Below, piece after piece: positions 47,669 to 57,834 of a stretch of 64,000 bases of DNA (its first letter is position 1; every line of letters starts with the position of its first letter). This stretch comes from Daldinia sp. FL1419 (Eukaryota; Ascomycota; Sordariomycetes; Xylariales; Hypoxylaceae), in NCBI GenBank assembly GCA_025201765.1, contig MU623403.1:62001-126000 (forward strand), given 5' to 3'. The notes under the pieces were generated by a model, which saw only the letters and a list, made by a program, of their open reading frames with translations, did not search any database and was not told the origin of the DNA. The position numbers were made by a program, and so were the translations under genes.

Positions 47669-48220
47669 TTAAATATTATACTCTACCCCCCTGAGGGAAG
47701 CCGGAATGCCATGACACGAACGCATCATCTGTCTCCATTGCGTCATCTTGCTGTTGACGAGGGCAAGCAGTTCCTTCTTGGGCTTTAACACGAACTGGAC
47801 ATGCCTGCGAAGACGCGCCCCGGGATTCGGAATCGAAATGATCGGGTCCCAAAGGGCCGTGTCGAGCAGCTGGCCGTCGTACCAGTAGACCTCGCAGTGG
47901 TAGTACGGCTTCCAGGACCCCAAGACGGCGAAGGCGCGCTCGAGGTCCGTGTAGAGTCGCTCCGTGCGCGTGTAGTGCCCCGGCTGCACGTAGATCTGGA
48001 TCACGCTGACGTGCACGGGGAGGGTGTCCAGGAGGGCGATGTCGTGGAGGGGGTCGACGAAACTTACGTACTCGTCGGGGTTGAGACGGAGTTGCCGCTC
48101 GTCGAGCTTGATTTGGCAGTGGGGGAGGTGGGATGCAAAGGCTGCGCGTCGGTCGGACCAGTCGAGGCTGATGTGGGTTGGGTGGAGGATGTCTTTCGGT
48201 TCTTTGATGTAGACGGGCAT
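47669..48220 (-). CDS. hypothetical protein, tandem paralogue A
   Basis: A single exon of 183 aa, ATG at 48220. No family is recognised. It is soluble, without signal peptide or membrane segment. It shares a clear block with the next gene on the same strand: VIQIYVQPGHYTRTERLYTD and LGSWKPYYHCEVYWYDGQLL here, against MITVQPCCFEDTEDLYATI and LGPWKKYYHCEVYDTNKKLL there, both followed by W...I.IP. The gene is GC-richer than its surroundings, so long frames occur on the opposite strand and in another minus frame; these lack the paralogue support and are treated as shadows. Tandem duplication and divergence is inferred. The function is unknown. Confidence 0.7.
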   Translation of the reverse strand: MPVYIKEPKDILHPTHISLDWSDRRAAFASHLPHCQIKLDERQLRLNPDEYVSFVDPLHDIALLDTLPVHVSVIQIYVQPGHYTRTERLYTDLERAFAVLGSWKPYYHCEVYWYDGQLLDTALWDPIISIPNPGARLRRHVQFVLKPKKELLALVNSKMTQWRQMMRSCHGIPASLRGVEYNI

Positions 48221-48913
48221 GTTGGTTTGCGGGAGTGGTGCTTTGCGATAGATGTACTGCTTGATGACTGGGTTGGAGAGCTGGGGGGCTGGACGATGGA
48301 TAGGGGATGGAGGAATTTGATGGTAGAGATGGGGAGCTTATTATATATTGGATTGTCATACTGAGGAGTCCGGGTTTGCTTTTGTAGGTTCGTGACTGAG
48401 CTTAGACGTCTATAGGGATGCGATGCCTAAACTGACTAACCTAGGAGTGCGTAGTGAAGTGGTTATATATCATCCATCATCTGATCACGAATCCACTGGG
48501 TTACTATTAAAGGTTTTGGCTGAATAATGGTGAATAATATCTTTGGAATTGGTCGTTGGATACTATAAATAAACGACATAGTTAACCGTACTTGAAGAGA
48601 TCAGCCATTGAAGAAAACGAAACAGTGATACTGATGATATCTCTCCCTCCCCCCTTTTCAAAACGTACACGAAAAGTCATAGGAGTACGTATTTGCGAAG
48701 TTCAATGAGTATAGTTAATATAGTTAATATGAACATTTTGCTACTAATACAATCTCTACCTCACATTTACTCCAGCCACGGCACCATGGTCACATCCCAA
48801 ATGATTCAATTAAGTAGAAAAATTAGTAAATTCGCGCCGTAGGTACCTAGATAATGTATTAATGGATACTGGTTATACTATAAGATACTTAGACAGGCTC
48901 ATCGAAACAAGAA
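48221..48913. other. spacer between the tandem paralogues
   Basis: 693 nt, AT-richer than the flanking genes, with a TATAGTTAATATAGTTAATA repeat near 48710-48730. It should hold the promoter of paralogue A. Confidence 0.45.
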
Positions 48914-49450
48914 TTATTCATTCATCTCCGACGCCTTGTCCTCTATTTCGGCACATTTCATTGCTCCCAGGAAGTTAAAAACGTACATGGGACTTTTCAA
49001 CTTTCCGTCGATGCAGTTGATCAGTTGCGCCGCAAGCTCAGGTCTCTCCCCAGTATATTCAACATTGAGGTCTGGAATCTGCACGTGCGTCTTCCAAACC
49101 CGACGCGACAGCAGTTTCTTGTTGGTGTCGTAGACCTCGCAGTGGTAATACTTCTTCCAGGGACCGAGTTCTTCACCGGCTTCGGCGATGGTGGCGTAGA
49201 GGTCTTCGGTGTCCTCGAAGCAGCACGGCTGCACGGTGATCATCAGAACGTGCGCCTCGAGGTTAATGCATCCGCGGAAAGGAGTCGCCGAGGGCGAGTA
49301 GTCGGAAGGACCTAGAGCGACGATGCGCGTCTCGTAACCCCATGCGGTGTTGGGGGGAAGCTTGGCTACAAACCCCGCCGCTTGGGCTCTGAACCAGGCC
49401 TTGAGATCTCGTGCCGAAGGAGGCAAGGTTTCGAGAGATATGCTCGGCAT
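48914..49450 (-). CDS. hypothetical protein, tandem paralogue B
   Basis: A single exon of 178 aa, ATG at 49450 (MPSISLETLPPSARDL). It shares with paralogue A the core ELGPWKKYYHCEVYDTNKKL followed by WKTHVQIPD, at about residues 93-132, and a similar hydrophobic strand (HVLMITVQP) about 30 residues earlier. The N-terminal third and the C-terminus differ. No signal peptide or membrane segment is seen. The conserved YYHCEVY with a Cys and a His suggests an important core, but no catalytic site can be claimed. It is on the same strand as A, with about 690 nt between, so each probably has its own promoter. Confidence 0.7.
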   Translation of the reverse strand: MPSISLETLPPSARDLKAWFRAQAAGFVAKLPPNTAWGYETRIVALGPSDYSPSATPFRGCINLEAHVLMITVQPCCFEDTEDLYATIAEAGEELGPWKKYYHCEVYDTNKKLLSRRVWKTHVQIPDLNVEYTGERPELAAQLINCIDGKLKSPMYVFNFLGAMKCAEIEDKASEMNE

Positions 49451-50097
49451 ATCGGCCTGGTGTATGGGGCGACTGAGTTTGGGTGAATATTTCTCTTGCT
49501 GGTGTGACTAGAGGGCGAGGAGGAAAAGTGGATAGTGAGAAAGAAAAGAAGCAATTGAAAGATAGAATCGAAATGTTTGTTTATATATATGAAGCCCTTG
49601 GCCTGTGGTGGGTTATTTCTATTCACTATTCGCAGAACCAGTGAATCACGAACCTACTAAGCAGATGATTATAAGGCTACCTAGTATTACCGAGTCATGG
49701 AGAATCATGACTTGACAGTGTTACCTAGGTAGGTAGACTTGTATGTGACAAGTAACACAAGTCTCTTTACCCCTTTTCTCGTAAGCTAGGTATTCCATGG
49801 TTTAGACTTGAACTGTAATGGTGATAATAATTGGTATTTAATGTAATATTTTTATTATATACTAAATATAAGAGTTAGCAGTTATTAAATGATATCCGTG
49901 TCCTAATCATCAATACCTAAGGAGTGGCAAACTAGGCAAACTACTGTTCATTCAGCATAATTAATCTATCTACAATAGTAACCACGCAAGACTATCTAGT
50001 CACCTAACCTAGGTACACACTCTTTCTACCTCAAACCTCATCTATTCACCTAACATCATACAAGACCAGCCGCAACAACACACCCATCACCACTCCC
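49451..50097. other. intergenic, no gene seen
   Basis: 647 nt, with an AT-rich part at 49820-49900. Nothing specific is seen besides a CCTAGGTAGGTAG motif near 49723-49736. Confidence 0.45.
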
Positions 50098-50553
50098 CTA
50101 ATAACAATCCCCCACCTCCATAAACATCCCCGCATCCCTCGTCTGCCCGAAGCTAACCTCCCCCGCTCCCTGGGCAATACTCAACGAATACGCCATCATG
50201 CTCCTACACGCGAAGCTATTGACAAACACCGTCGTCGAGTCCGGGCGGAACCTCAGCGCGCCGACCAACGAGCCTTCGGCGGGGCCGTTCAGCGCAGTCA
50301 CGTACACGAGGTCCGACCCCGTGCTCGTCATCGGGTACCCGTAGGGGAAGTTGGCGACGAGCTGGCAGGGCCCTGTGGAGTTCGCAGGGATGATGAAGGT
50401 TAGTTGGTTCGGCCGCGTTTCGGCGATGTCGATCGGCATGGGATATGTCCCGCCTGGCGACCAGATCGGAGATGGGGGTTGTTTGAGGCACACGCCGGAG
50501 ACGGATGTTACGAGGGCGGCGATGAGGGTTGTGAGGTAGGTTGTGAAACGCAT
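50098..50553 (-). CDS. small secreted four-cysteine protein, unknown
   Basis: A single exon of 151 aa, ATG at 50553. The first 20 residues (MRFTTYLTTLIAALVTSVSG) form a typical signal peptide with a short basic start and hydrophobic core. The mature part is about 130 residues with four Cys (C21, C63, C115, C150), enough for two disulphides, and is Pro-, Ser- and Thr-rich and beta-prone (NQLTFIIPANSTGPCQLVAN, LRFRPDSTTVFVNSFACRSM). No membrane span or GPI signal is visible. Size, secretion and Cys content fit small secreted effector-like or wall-associated proteins, but I do not recognise a family. The nearest genes offer no functional link. Confidence 0.75.
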   Translation of the reverse strand: MRFTTYLTTLIAALVTSVSGVCLKQPPSPIWSPGGTYPMPIDIAETRPNQLTFIIPANSTGPCQLVANFPYGYPMTSTGSDLVYVTALNGPAEGSLVGALRFRPDSTTVFVNSFACRSMMAYSLSIAQGAGEVSFGQTRDAGMFMEVGDCY

Positions 50554-51652
50554 TTTGGGTAGATGTTCTTTGGTATTATTATTGTTGTTGTTATTGGAAT
50601 TATTGCCTGATTATAAGATGAATATTGTGATAACAATCAACATGCTAGCCAGTTGGAATAGAAGCTCGACCTAAATACTTGCTTGTAGATAATTCTAGTG
50701 ACGAGAATATCGCGATTCCCATTAATCTATCGCCCCCTTTATGTATCCGAACCCTCACACCATGAAATTTCCAACACGAGCCCGCCTCGTAATATCGTGG
50801 TATGTATTTGCGCATCTCATTATCTAGTACGCTAAACTCTAGCATCACGAGCTCAACCATCGATACTAACCTGTCTTCCTATTCAGCTCCGCTACCTATT
50901 TAGCCTAGAATCTATCCAGAGCTTTATTCATCTGATTCATTGGAAGGTTTTCAGGACGGATTTACCTTCCTGACCGCCTGAGCTGAGTCAGGCTAGAACC
51001 TCATGTGAGGCTATATAGCTGAGTAGCCTAGCGATGTGAACCCATATTTGATCCCGTATTGATCACAGCGACATCTAATGTCTGATGAACTCGATAAGGG
51101 TGTATTCGAATTCAAAGGGTAAGTTTTCTACGCATTCAGTTGAATGTGCTATTTGTACGATTGGCTGTCGAGGGGCGCTGGTAGGGATGTGGTGAGAGAC
51201 CTGCCCACATCTGCTTCTACTCGCATGTCGATACTATTCTAGGATTAGCACAAGCTAAATTGACTAGGCTGCTATAAGAAGTCTCAAGACTCAAGATGGT
51301 CTGTTCTAGAGTATTATAGTACAACATATGGTACGCTAGGGGGTCATGCATGCGTGATGAAGTAGGCTGCTTGATAGGAAAGCTTATATCGACGTGTACT
51401 ACTGGAACTGATTGAATAGTAAGTTAATAATTGATTCTTGCAGTGTTATTATTATTAGCGATCAAGCTCTCTATCTATACTTTCACCTAATATTATAATC
51501 CGTGAGGTAATGCCCGACCCTTTTAATTTACTAATATTCAACCAGTCATAAACTCGTTTCTTTTCGTGATAGTCGTGAAAATATAAGGCACCCTAGCGAG
51601 ATGCCTCCGAAGGTATAATCTGATCAAGCTGGCCAAATAAAAGAGAAATCAA
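50554..51652. other. intergenic, no gene seen
   Basis: About 1.1 kb. An ATTATT/GTTGTT-type short repeat sits just upstream of the secreted-protein start (50575-50600). No coding frame is convincing. Confidence 0.45.
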
Positions 51653-53078
51653 TCATGCCTCTTTCTCTATATCACTCCCGCTTTTAGTGGGTTTGACGTG
51701 GGCGTGGTTTTTCTCGTTCACGTAGACGTCCTCATCCTTACCCTCAAACAAGACTTCTCGGTTGATGATGGCTTTTACGTGGTGGATAAATACGAAGATC
51801 CACATCGCGACCAGCATTAGAGTCATTGCGCTACCAACTCCCATGATCCCACGGCTTTGCAGACTTTTGCCAATGGTAATGGTCGTAATTGTAAACCCAA
51901 CGTTTGGGAACACATAGGCGTACCAATTCAGATGAAATGCCAGCTGTTTTCTGACGGCGAGGTTGGCCACTACGGAGATGCAGAAGAACCATAGACTGAG
52001 CGACCAGAGGAAGATGCTCGTGGCTGCTGCTAGGACTCGTAGAACTTGGATGGTGATGGCATCGGCACCAAAGTAATTATAATGCTGAGGGAAGTCATTC
52101 GCAAGGCCGATGATGGCGAGGCCAGTGAATGAAGGTGGCCCGACAGCTATGAACATGCCCGGTCGTGAGTTAGGTGATGGGAATCCCCATTGTATCATTC
52201 GTCGTACATAGCTGGCCTATTCTGTGTTAGCAAGTCTGCTAAGGGGTTCAGATCCTCTTCGAATAGTGACAGTCAAAACGATTATGGTAGGGGCTTATAG
52301 AAGCATAGTAAATCGGATAATACGTACTATGAAACGATTAGTATTTGCATGTGCCAAGAAACTTGGGAGTGGAAAAATACGCACCATACATCATGATCGA
52401 TACGCACATCCCAAGGCCTTGAGCAGTCAAGCCAGCAACGATCATAGGAACGGCTTGATCTGGCGGTTGCAAAGCAGCACCTGAGGAGGCAACGGTACCA
52501 GATAACATAAATGGGAATATGGGAAGATCCCAAGCTGGGGTCATATCCTGAATTTTCAATAGGGGTGAGGTGAAGAGGAGAGAATATTGGCCAACCGCAA
52601 TCGCAAACGTGATTAAGAAGTATATCCAAAATAAGACCCTGTACACCGTGATAAGCCACGGACCGCAAGCAGGAATTCCATAGCGAGCAATGCCGGCGAT
52701 GATAGATGCTACACTAAGTGTTGACGTTCCTAGAAATAGGGCTTCCGTTGGGTGTTTGATTGAGGCTTTTAATGTACCCGGAAACTTAACAAACCGGTAG
52801 GTAATTGCGGCGGTGACAAGCATGAAGATGACAAGGTCGAATATATAAACTACCTTTCCGATTGTCTGAAGGCCTGTAAACGTGAAGCCCTGAGTTTGTT
52901 CTGCTAATAGCAAAGCAAGGCCTCCGGTGGACATGGGGAATGTGTAATTGGCCCAAGTAAAGTGTTCAAGCCTGGCAAGGAATTCGCTCACGACACCGCA
53001 GCGTCGACCCTTTGGAGAGCCATCGCTGTCTTGGGCGTCTTCGTAGCTGCTAGAGGAGCCGTCCCGCTCCTCCGCCAT
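51653..53078 (-). CDS. Mae1/TDT-family malate (C4-dicarboxylate) or sulfite transporter
   Basis: Two exons, 53078-52381 and 52211-51653, give 418 aa. The exon join uses a GTATTT donor and GGCCAG acceptor over a 169-nt intron, giving MMYGAYVRRMIQWGFPSPN, which reproduces the family's conserved segment; the better-looking GTGCGT donor three bases upstream would break the frame. A start at ATG 53078 (MAEERDGSSS) is chosen; the residues before it have no ATG. About ten membrane helices are visible, and PSPNSRPGMFIAVGPPSFTG is a signature of Mae1-like fungal transporters of the tellurite-resistance/dicarboxylate (TDT) family. Both ends are hydrophilic and cytosolic-like. Known relatives carry malate and other C4 acids, or sulfite (Ssu1); the exact substrate cannot be read from sequence. 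Confidence 0.88.
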
Positions 53079-54115
53079 TTTTGCTAGCAAGGGATTTCCC
53101 CTTTGAGCGGATTGAGGTTATCACGATGAATTTTACAGAGTATGGCTGTGAGACCGAGAGGTGGTGTTACCTGAGAGGTTTGGTATGTAATGAGGAACAA
53201 GTTTTGGATTAACTAACGTTATGGAGTTAAATAAGAGTTAAACCCTTAGAATTCCTTAGAATTTGAGGGGGATGAGAGTTGGTACGTTGGGCTTCCGAGT
53301 TGGTCGAAGATGTACAACCTAAGACAACGTAGGTACGATGTACAATGTGGTATCTACATGTACCTCATACGTGCAGGACATGGAAGACGTGGAGTGGTCG
53401 TACGGGTGAGATTAGTCATGGTGGTCTCATGTTTGTAAATCTCAATTTGTTCTTGGTTTAAAGCTTTCGACGCTAGGTCCTATGTTGGTAGGTACCTAGG
53501 ACCTAGGTACGTATTCAATATTAATTCATTGGTTGCTAAATCTCGATCTAGATTACATGCATCTCTCTACGTCAAACCTTATCTTTTAAGAAAGAGCGTT
53601 GAAGTCGTTGGTTTGGCTTGCAATTCCCTATCTGTTTGCATTCCAAGGAGTAGCGGGCAATAGCGACGCACTAATGATAGTAGGCGCTAGTAAATGGCCT
53701 AACCTAGTGTTAAGTGCTTCGGTCCCTTGCGAGTGGATTCTACGCGGGTGTAACCGTCACACTAAAAAAAAAAAAAAAAAAAAAATCATCACCAACCCAC
53801 AAATGGTTTAATACAACACATCATTCGATTAGCACCACTCGGGTTGGGCAAGGTAAGATATCTAAAATAGGGAAAAATTTGTGTATGTACTGCACAAAAG
53901 CTATATACAGATTGAATCTTCAGTACAGAAATTTTTGATCGAGGAAAAAAGAGCGCTTGCGATCCGAACAGCCAGGTTTCCTTTATTTACAACATCGATC
54001 CGTGTCACTCGGCTCACTTAGTTCTTTTCATCTTCAAATAAGCTTTGCTTCACGTCGTCCCACTAGCTGTACCATCAAGTCGGACGCAAATGCCACGATC
54101 GTCCAGGCTAGCCGC
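53079..54115. other. intergenic with a poly(A) tract
   Basis: About 1 kb holding the transporter promoter, CCTAGG/GGTACC palindromes near 53490-53512, and the A22 run. The part next to 54115 is the 3' flank of the GH6 gene. Confidence 0.45.
53764..53785. repeat. A22 homopolymer
   Basis: Twenty-two consecutive A residues on the plus strand. No target duplication or reverse-transcribed gene was seen next to it, so a retroposed tail is not supported. Confidence 0.85.
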
Positions 54116-55415
54116 TTAGAATTGGGGCTTGGCGTTCTTGAGGAGCATCTCGAAGTAGGGCTGGTTCCACTCACCGGCTTCGGGAGAGGGCTTGTAGGCG
54201 TCGGGCTTTCCGCAGAAAGAGTCGTAACGGGTAGCGCTCTCGTCGCTAGTTCCGTCGGACTCACCACCGGGCTTACCCCAGACGAAGGCGTCAGCCAACT
54301 CGAGGCCAGTCTCAGCAGTCGGGCGGACACCGAAGCCGGCACCGTTGACGTTGCACCAGTCACCCCACTCCTCACGGAGGCCAGTAACGGCGTTACGGCC
54401 AGTGTCGACGATGGCGTGCTCGGGGAAGCCAGCCGTCTTAAGGGCAGCCGAGAACTTGGTGACGTAGGTCTTCTCGTTCTGGCAAGAGTTGTACTTGGCG
54501 TCGGACGCATCCGAGAACTCACCGGGCTCCTCGTCCCAGGCGTTCCAGCCAGCAATGTTAGTGGCGTAACCACGAACCTGCTTGGGGCTGCCAGCGGCCT
54601 TGTAGACCTTGGCAAGTTCCTCAGCACCGGGCTTGAGGTTGGCGTCCCAGCCGAGCCAGCCACCGTGTCCAGCGTCGATGTACATAACGACGTTGGGAAG
54701 GTTGAGGCTCTTGAGAGCGTAGGCAACACCCTCCTCGTAGGCGGTCTCACTTTCCTGGCAAGTGCTGAGGTCGGCGTTGGTGACCAAGTTGGGGAGAGAG
54801 TCGGGCTCGATCAAAAGAACGAAAGCCGAGTTAGGATTGTCCTTGATCTTCTGGACGATGGCTGCGATAAAGTTAGTTGCGAGGCTCGCCCAAAGTTGCG
54901 TACTGATCTTAACTTACGGTCAATGTACTCGGATTTGTACCTGTCGAGCTCGTTGTACTTGAGCTCACCGTTGGAGGCCTTAGCGGCACAGTCACGACCG
55001 GGCAAGTCGTAGATGACGAGACCGAGGATGTCCTCGCAAGGAAGGTCCTCGACGGCGGGGTCGAACTTGGCGATATTGGCGATGTTGTCGCTGGATTTCT
55101 ACGTTAGTTACTGATACTATTTGACATAGCGTTGTTTTAGACTTACAGCCACAAGAAGCTACCGACGTCGGCAACCTTGGCGGCCTGCTCCTTTAGAGAC
55201 GCATCGCTGATCTGCTCAACGGCCTTGTTGACCTCCTCACGGTAGAAGGTGTTGGCGTGTAGCTTGTACTTCTGGAACACGTTGGTGCTAGCGTCAAGGG
55301 TGACGGCGGACGAGCAAGCAGCAGCGGCCTTGTTGGCTGAGCGAGGAGTGGTGCTTGAGGGGGCGGCAACAGCACCGGCGGCCAAAGCCGCAACACTAGC
55401 AGTGGTGACCTTCAT
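54116..55415 (-). CDS. glycoside hydrolase family 6 cellulase (cellobiohydrolase/endoglucanase), no CBM
   Basis: Three exons, 55415-55147, 55090-54918 and 54861-54116, give 395 aa. Signal peptide MKVTTASVAALAAGAVAAPS. GH6 hallmarks are SFLWLDNIANI formed across the first splice, IYDLPGRDCAAKASNGEL with D123 (corresponding to the pKa-modulating Asp of Trichoderma Cel6A), and LLIEPDSLPNLVTN with D168 (proton donor). Further matches are MYIDAGHGGWLGW, WGDWCNVNGAGFGVRP and FVWGKPGGESDGTS near the C-terminus. The enzyme cleaves beta-1,4 bonds in cellulose with inversion. It has neither the N-terminal CBM1 nor the linker of classic Cel6A, so it is a single catalytic domain. Whether it is an exo- or endo-enzyme cannot be told. 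A TATA-like site and carbon-control motifs lie upstream. Confidence 0.94.
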
Positions 55416-55510
55416 ATTCGATTCGACCCGGATATAACCTTTTAGATTGTAATGAGCGAGTGCGGTAAGAAAGGAATCAAGAACATCTTCGGGACGGGGA
55501 CCTTGGGCTT

Positions 55511-55517
55511 CTTATAC
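55511..55517 (-). promoter_or_regulatory. TATA-like box of the GH6 gene
   Basis: GTATAAG on the minus strand about 100 nt upstream of the GH6 ATG, in a GC-richer promoter. Position and sequence fit a TATA box; no other evidence. Confidence 0.4.
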
Positions 55518-55676
55518 TACCCGTTGTGGCGGAGATGGCCACCCAAAGACCTTTACGATTCGTATACATCTCTGCTTAATGTGCATGGAGTGGTAATCAG
55601 GAACTAGGCCCGTCAAACGCGAAAGATCTCGGTATGTCTACTCCGAATATAGACTCTACCGGTAAACTCCTTCGTC

Positions 55677-55682
55677 GCGGGG
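55677..55682 (+). promoter_or_regulatory. possible CreA/Cre1 site upstream of the GH6 gene
   Basis: GCGGGG matches the CreA consensus SYGGRG about 260 nt upstream of the ATG. Such sites are common by chance; it is noted because cellulase genes are usually under carbon repression. Confidence 0.25.
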
Positions 55683-56243
55683 GAAAATTGCGGGATCCTA
55701 TTGGCCACCGTGAATACCACATGGCCGGACTAGATGTTCCTGGTACTTTTTCCCTACGGTGATCTTAATTTACCATCTGTATAACCATCCGTTCGGGCCT
55801 ATTGAGGTTGTGTGGAGAAAAACAGACCTGGGAGCCTTAATCTATGGTATAATTCCTATTCATGCAGCCTTGGTGAGATCCTGCCGGCCTACTCAACCGT
55901 TTTCCAGCTCGATCAACCTACATAACAACTTGAGGACTCGTGGGGGCCTGTGTATGGAGCCGTTCACTGTCCGATAATGGTACACTACAAGCATTAGTAG
56001 ATGGCTCACCGAGATAGGTTATGCGTAAAGTTGCAGCGAACCAAGGCTAGCAGCTTATAGTAACTTCGTTCGCGGCGACATGTATAAACGGAGAATGCCA
56101 AGACTTCTCCATACGGAGCGATCTGCAATACGATAGATTGCTTCCCCATGGGAGATAATATGCAACGGGCAATGCCTAGGGAGTTAAGCCAAGAGAAGTA
56201 AGGTACCGTCCTACTAGCGACAGAGGCAGAAGCCTCTCTGTTT

Positions 56244-56376
56244 GGCTAAACTCCCTTCTTAGGTGAAACACACACTATCATAGGTCTGCCCTGCGAAACA
56301 GAATAGGGTCCTCTCCCCATTTAGCCGCAAAAGAGGTAACGGTTTACCATCCAGCGAATGAGAGGCCTCGGCTAAA
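56244..56376. promoter_or_regulatory. cluster of three GGCTAAA (XlnR/Xyr1-type) motifs
   Basis: GGCTAAA occurs at 56244-56250 (plus), 56320-56326 (minus) and 56370-56376 (plus), within 133 bp and about 830-960 nt upstream of the GH6 start. This is the consensus of the (hemi)cellulase activator XlnR/Xyr1. The distance is large but not without precedent in fungi. The association with GH6 is inference. Confidence 0.3.
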
Positions 56377-57834
56377 CACCCCAAATCTGCTCCAACTCCG
56401 GGAACAGACGTCACATCTCGGCATCCAATTGACGAGTACCTTGGCTGCATTGACGGAATTAGAAAATAGCGAAGGTGGCGGCGCGTTGCCGCGTGAAAGG
56501 CATTTCTGAACTGGTAAGTTGTACCGGAACGCGACTCCGATGGGATTCCATGACAATCAAATGTGATCAGACTTGTCGTCGAGCACATATCATAATCAAC
56601 CCACTAAGCTTGCCACCTGGTCAGGTTCTGCCCGATGGGAGAACCCCTGGGCATCGGTCCCCGCGGTACCCTCAACCGCGCGCGAGATTTTGTCATATTG
56701 AGGACTCCTTATGCGTTAAAGATAGGCGACAATCTCGCGGCTAGTCCACCAGTGTGATATTCTATGCAAAGCCGTCAATCGGCTGGCTTGCCTGCCATGC
56801 CTAAGCTTCCTCGCGATTACAACATGTAATATGGCGCGATCTGAGGTGGTTTGAGCTCATTGGTCTATCTAAAGCATAGTTCTCGCAGCAAAAACTCTTA
56901 AGCCGATGGTTCGACCAACATCCGAACGGCCCTACATAATACCTATAGTCTTTGAAAATAATCGGAACTACGAGCTCCTGAACATCTTTAGAACCAGCTC
57001 TTCAATCCGAAGAGAATTGGCCTTCTTAATCGCCAATCATTCTCGGCTTATTATAGCATCGCAGTAGGTAGTCATGAGACAATGCTAATAAGTTCTAGAA
57101 TCGAATCACGAGCCGGAGTTGTAAATGCACGAAATAGCTATATTGCCTAGAAATTGAGCCGCCACCTTATTACAAACGGAAACTGAAGCCTATAGTATGA
57201 CTACGTACGGTTTAAATAGGATATATATCCAAGCTCGCTCTCGTACTATCTCGCATTTCTCATTGGCACACCAAGGGGATCTAGCCGAGTCTAAAGAGGC
57301 GATCGGTACATACCAGATTACATTGCAATCTGAAGGGTCCTATACCCTGGGGAAAGAGGAATTATGCATGGGTAAGGCAATATATGAAGAGGGTATGATT
57401 GGTTAGGTCCAAGGGGGGCTGGAGGTTAACGTGGCCTGAAGTTTGAGGCGGAATAGTACCCATGTAACGCGTGACTGATGTTAGCTGGCGATGTCGATTT
57501 GTGCGCCACCGAGCTATATCTAGAGGACGTCGTTTACTTTACTTCGCCGACAAAACCCGACTCAAGCCATAGAACTGGTCCCGTATTATTATTGCTTAAA
57601 AGAAAAGTAGGTGTGGTTGGAGTTTGACAAGTGGGATGATACCGACTGTAATACTACCTCTTGTTAGGTTTGCTATTGATGCGCTTCTACTCTAGCGGGA
57701 GATATTTAGGCCACACATGTATGCGCCACCGGCCAAGTTAGATATAGCAACAATATGCATGCCTACAGATGCTCATAATCGCAATCAATCTATAAATTTC
57801 TGTCTCTTTCCGCCGTGCGTATTCCCTCATTGAA

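Larger units (their letters stand above)
55416..57834. other. long intergenic region between GH6 and amine oxidase genes
   Basis: About 2.4 kb. It contains the GH6 promoter with its TATA-like site and GGCTAAA cluster, and the 3' flank of the amine oxidase gene. No frame is supportable as coding. Confidence 0.4.

Noticed and set aside
47676..48364. Long frames overlapping paralogue A (227 codons minus in another frame, 187 codons plus)
   Set aside because: Both are Pro/Arg- or Val/Asp-rich and have no counterpart at paralogue B; the accepted frame is the only one with paralogue similarity.
52370..52400. GTGCGT donor for the Mae1-like gene intron
   Set aside because: It leaves the wrong phase for the only good acceptor; the GTATTT donor three bases downstream restores MMYGAYVRRM and the open frame.
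53764..53785. A22 run considered as the tail of a retroposed sequence
   Set aside because: No coding or SINE-like body precedes it and no flanking target duplication was seen.
53957..55012. 351-codon plus-strand frame antisense to the GH6 gene
   Set aside because: It lies opposite well-supported GH6 exons and arises from their GC-rich third positions; its composition (Val/Gly/Leu/Ser repeats) is typical of an antisense shadow.
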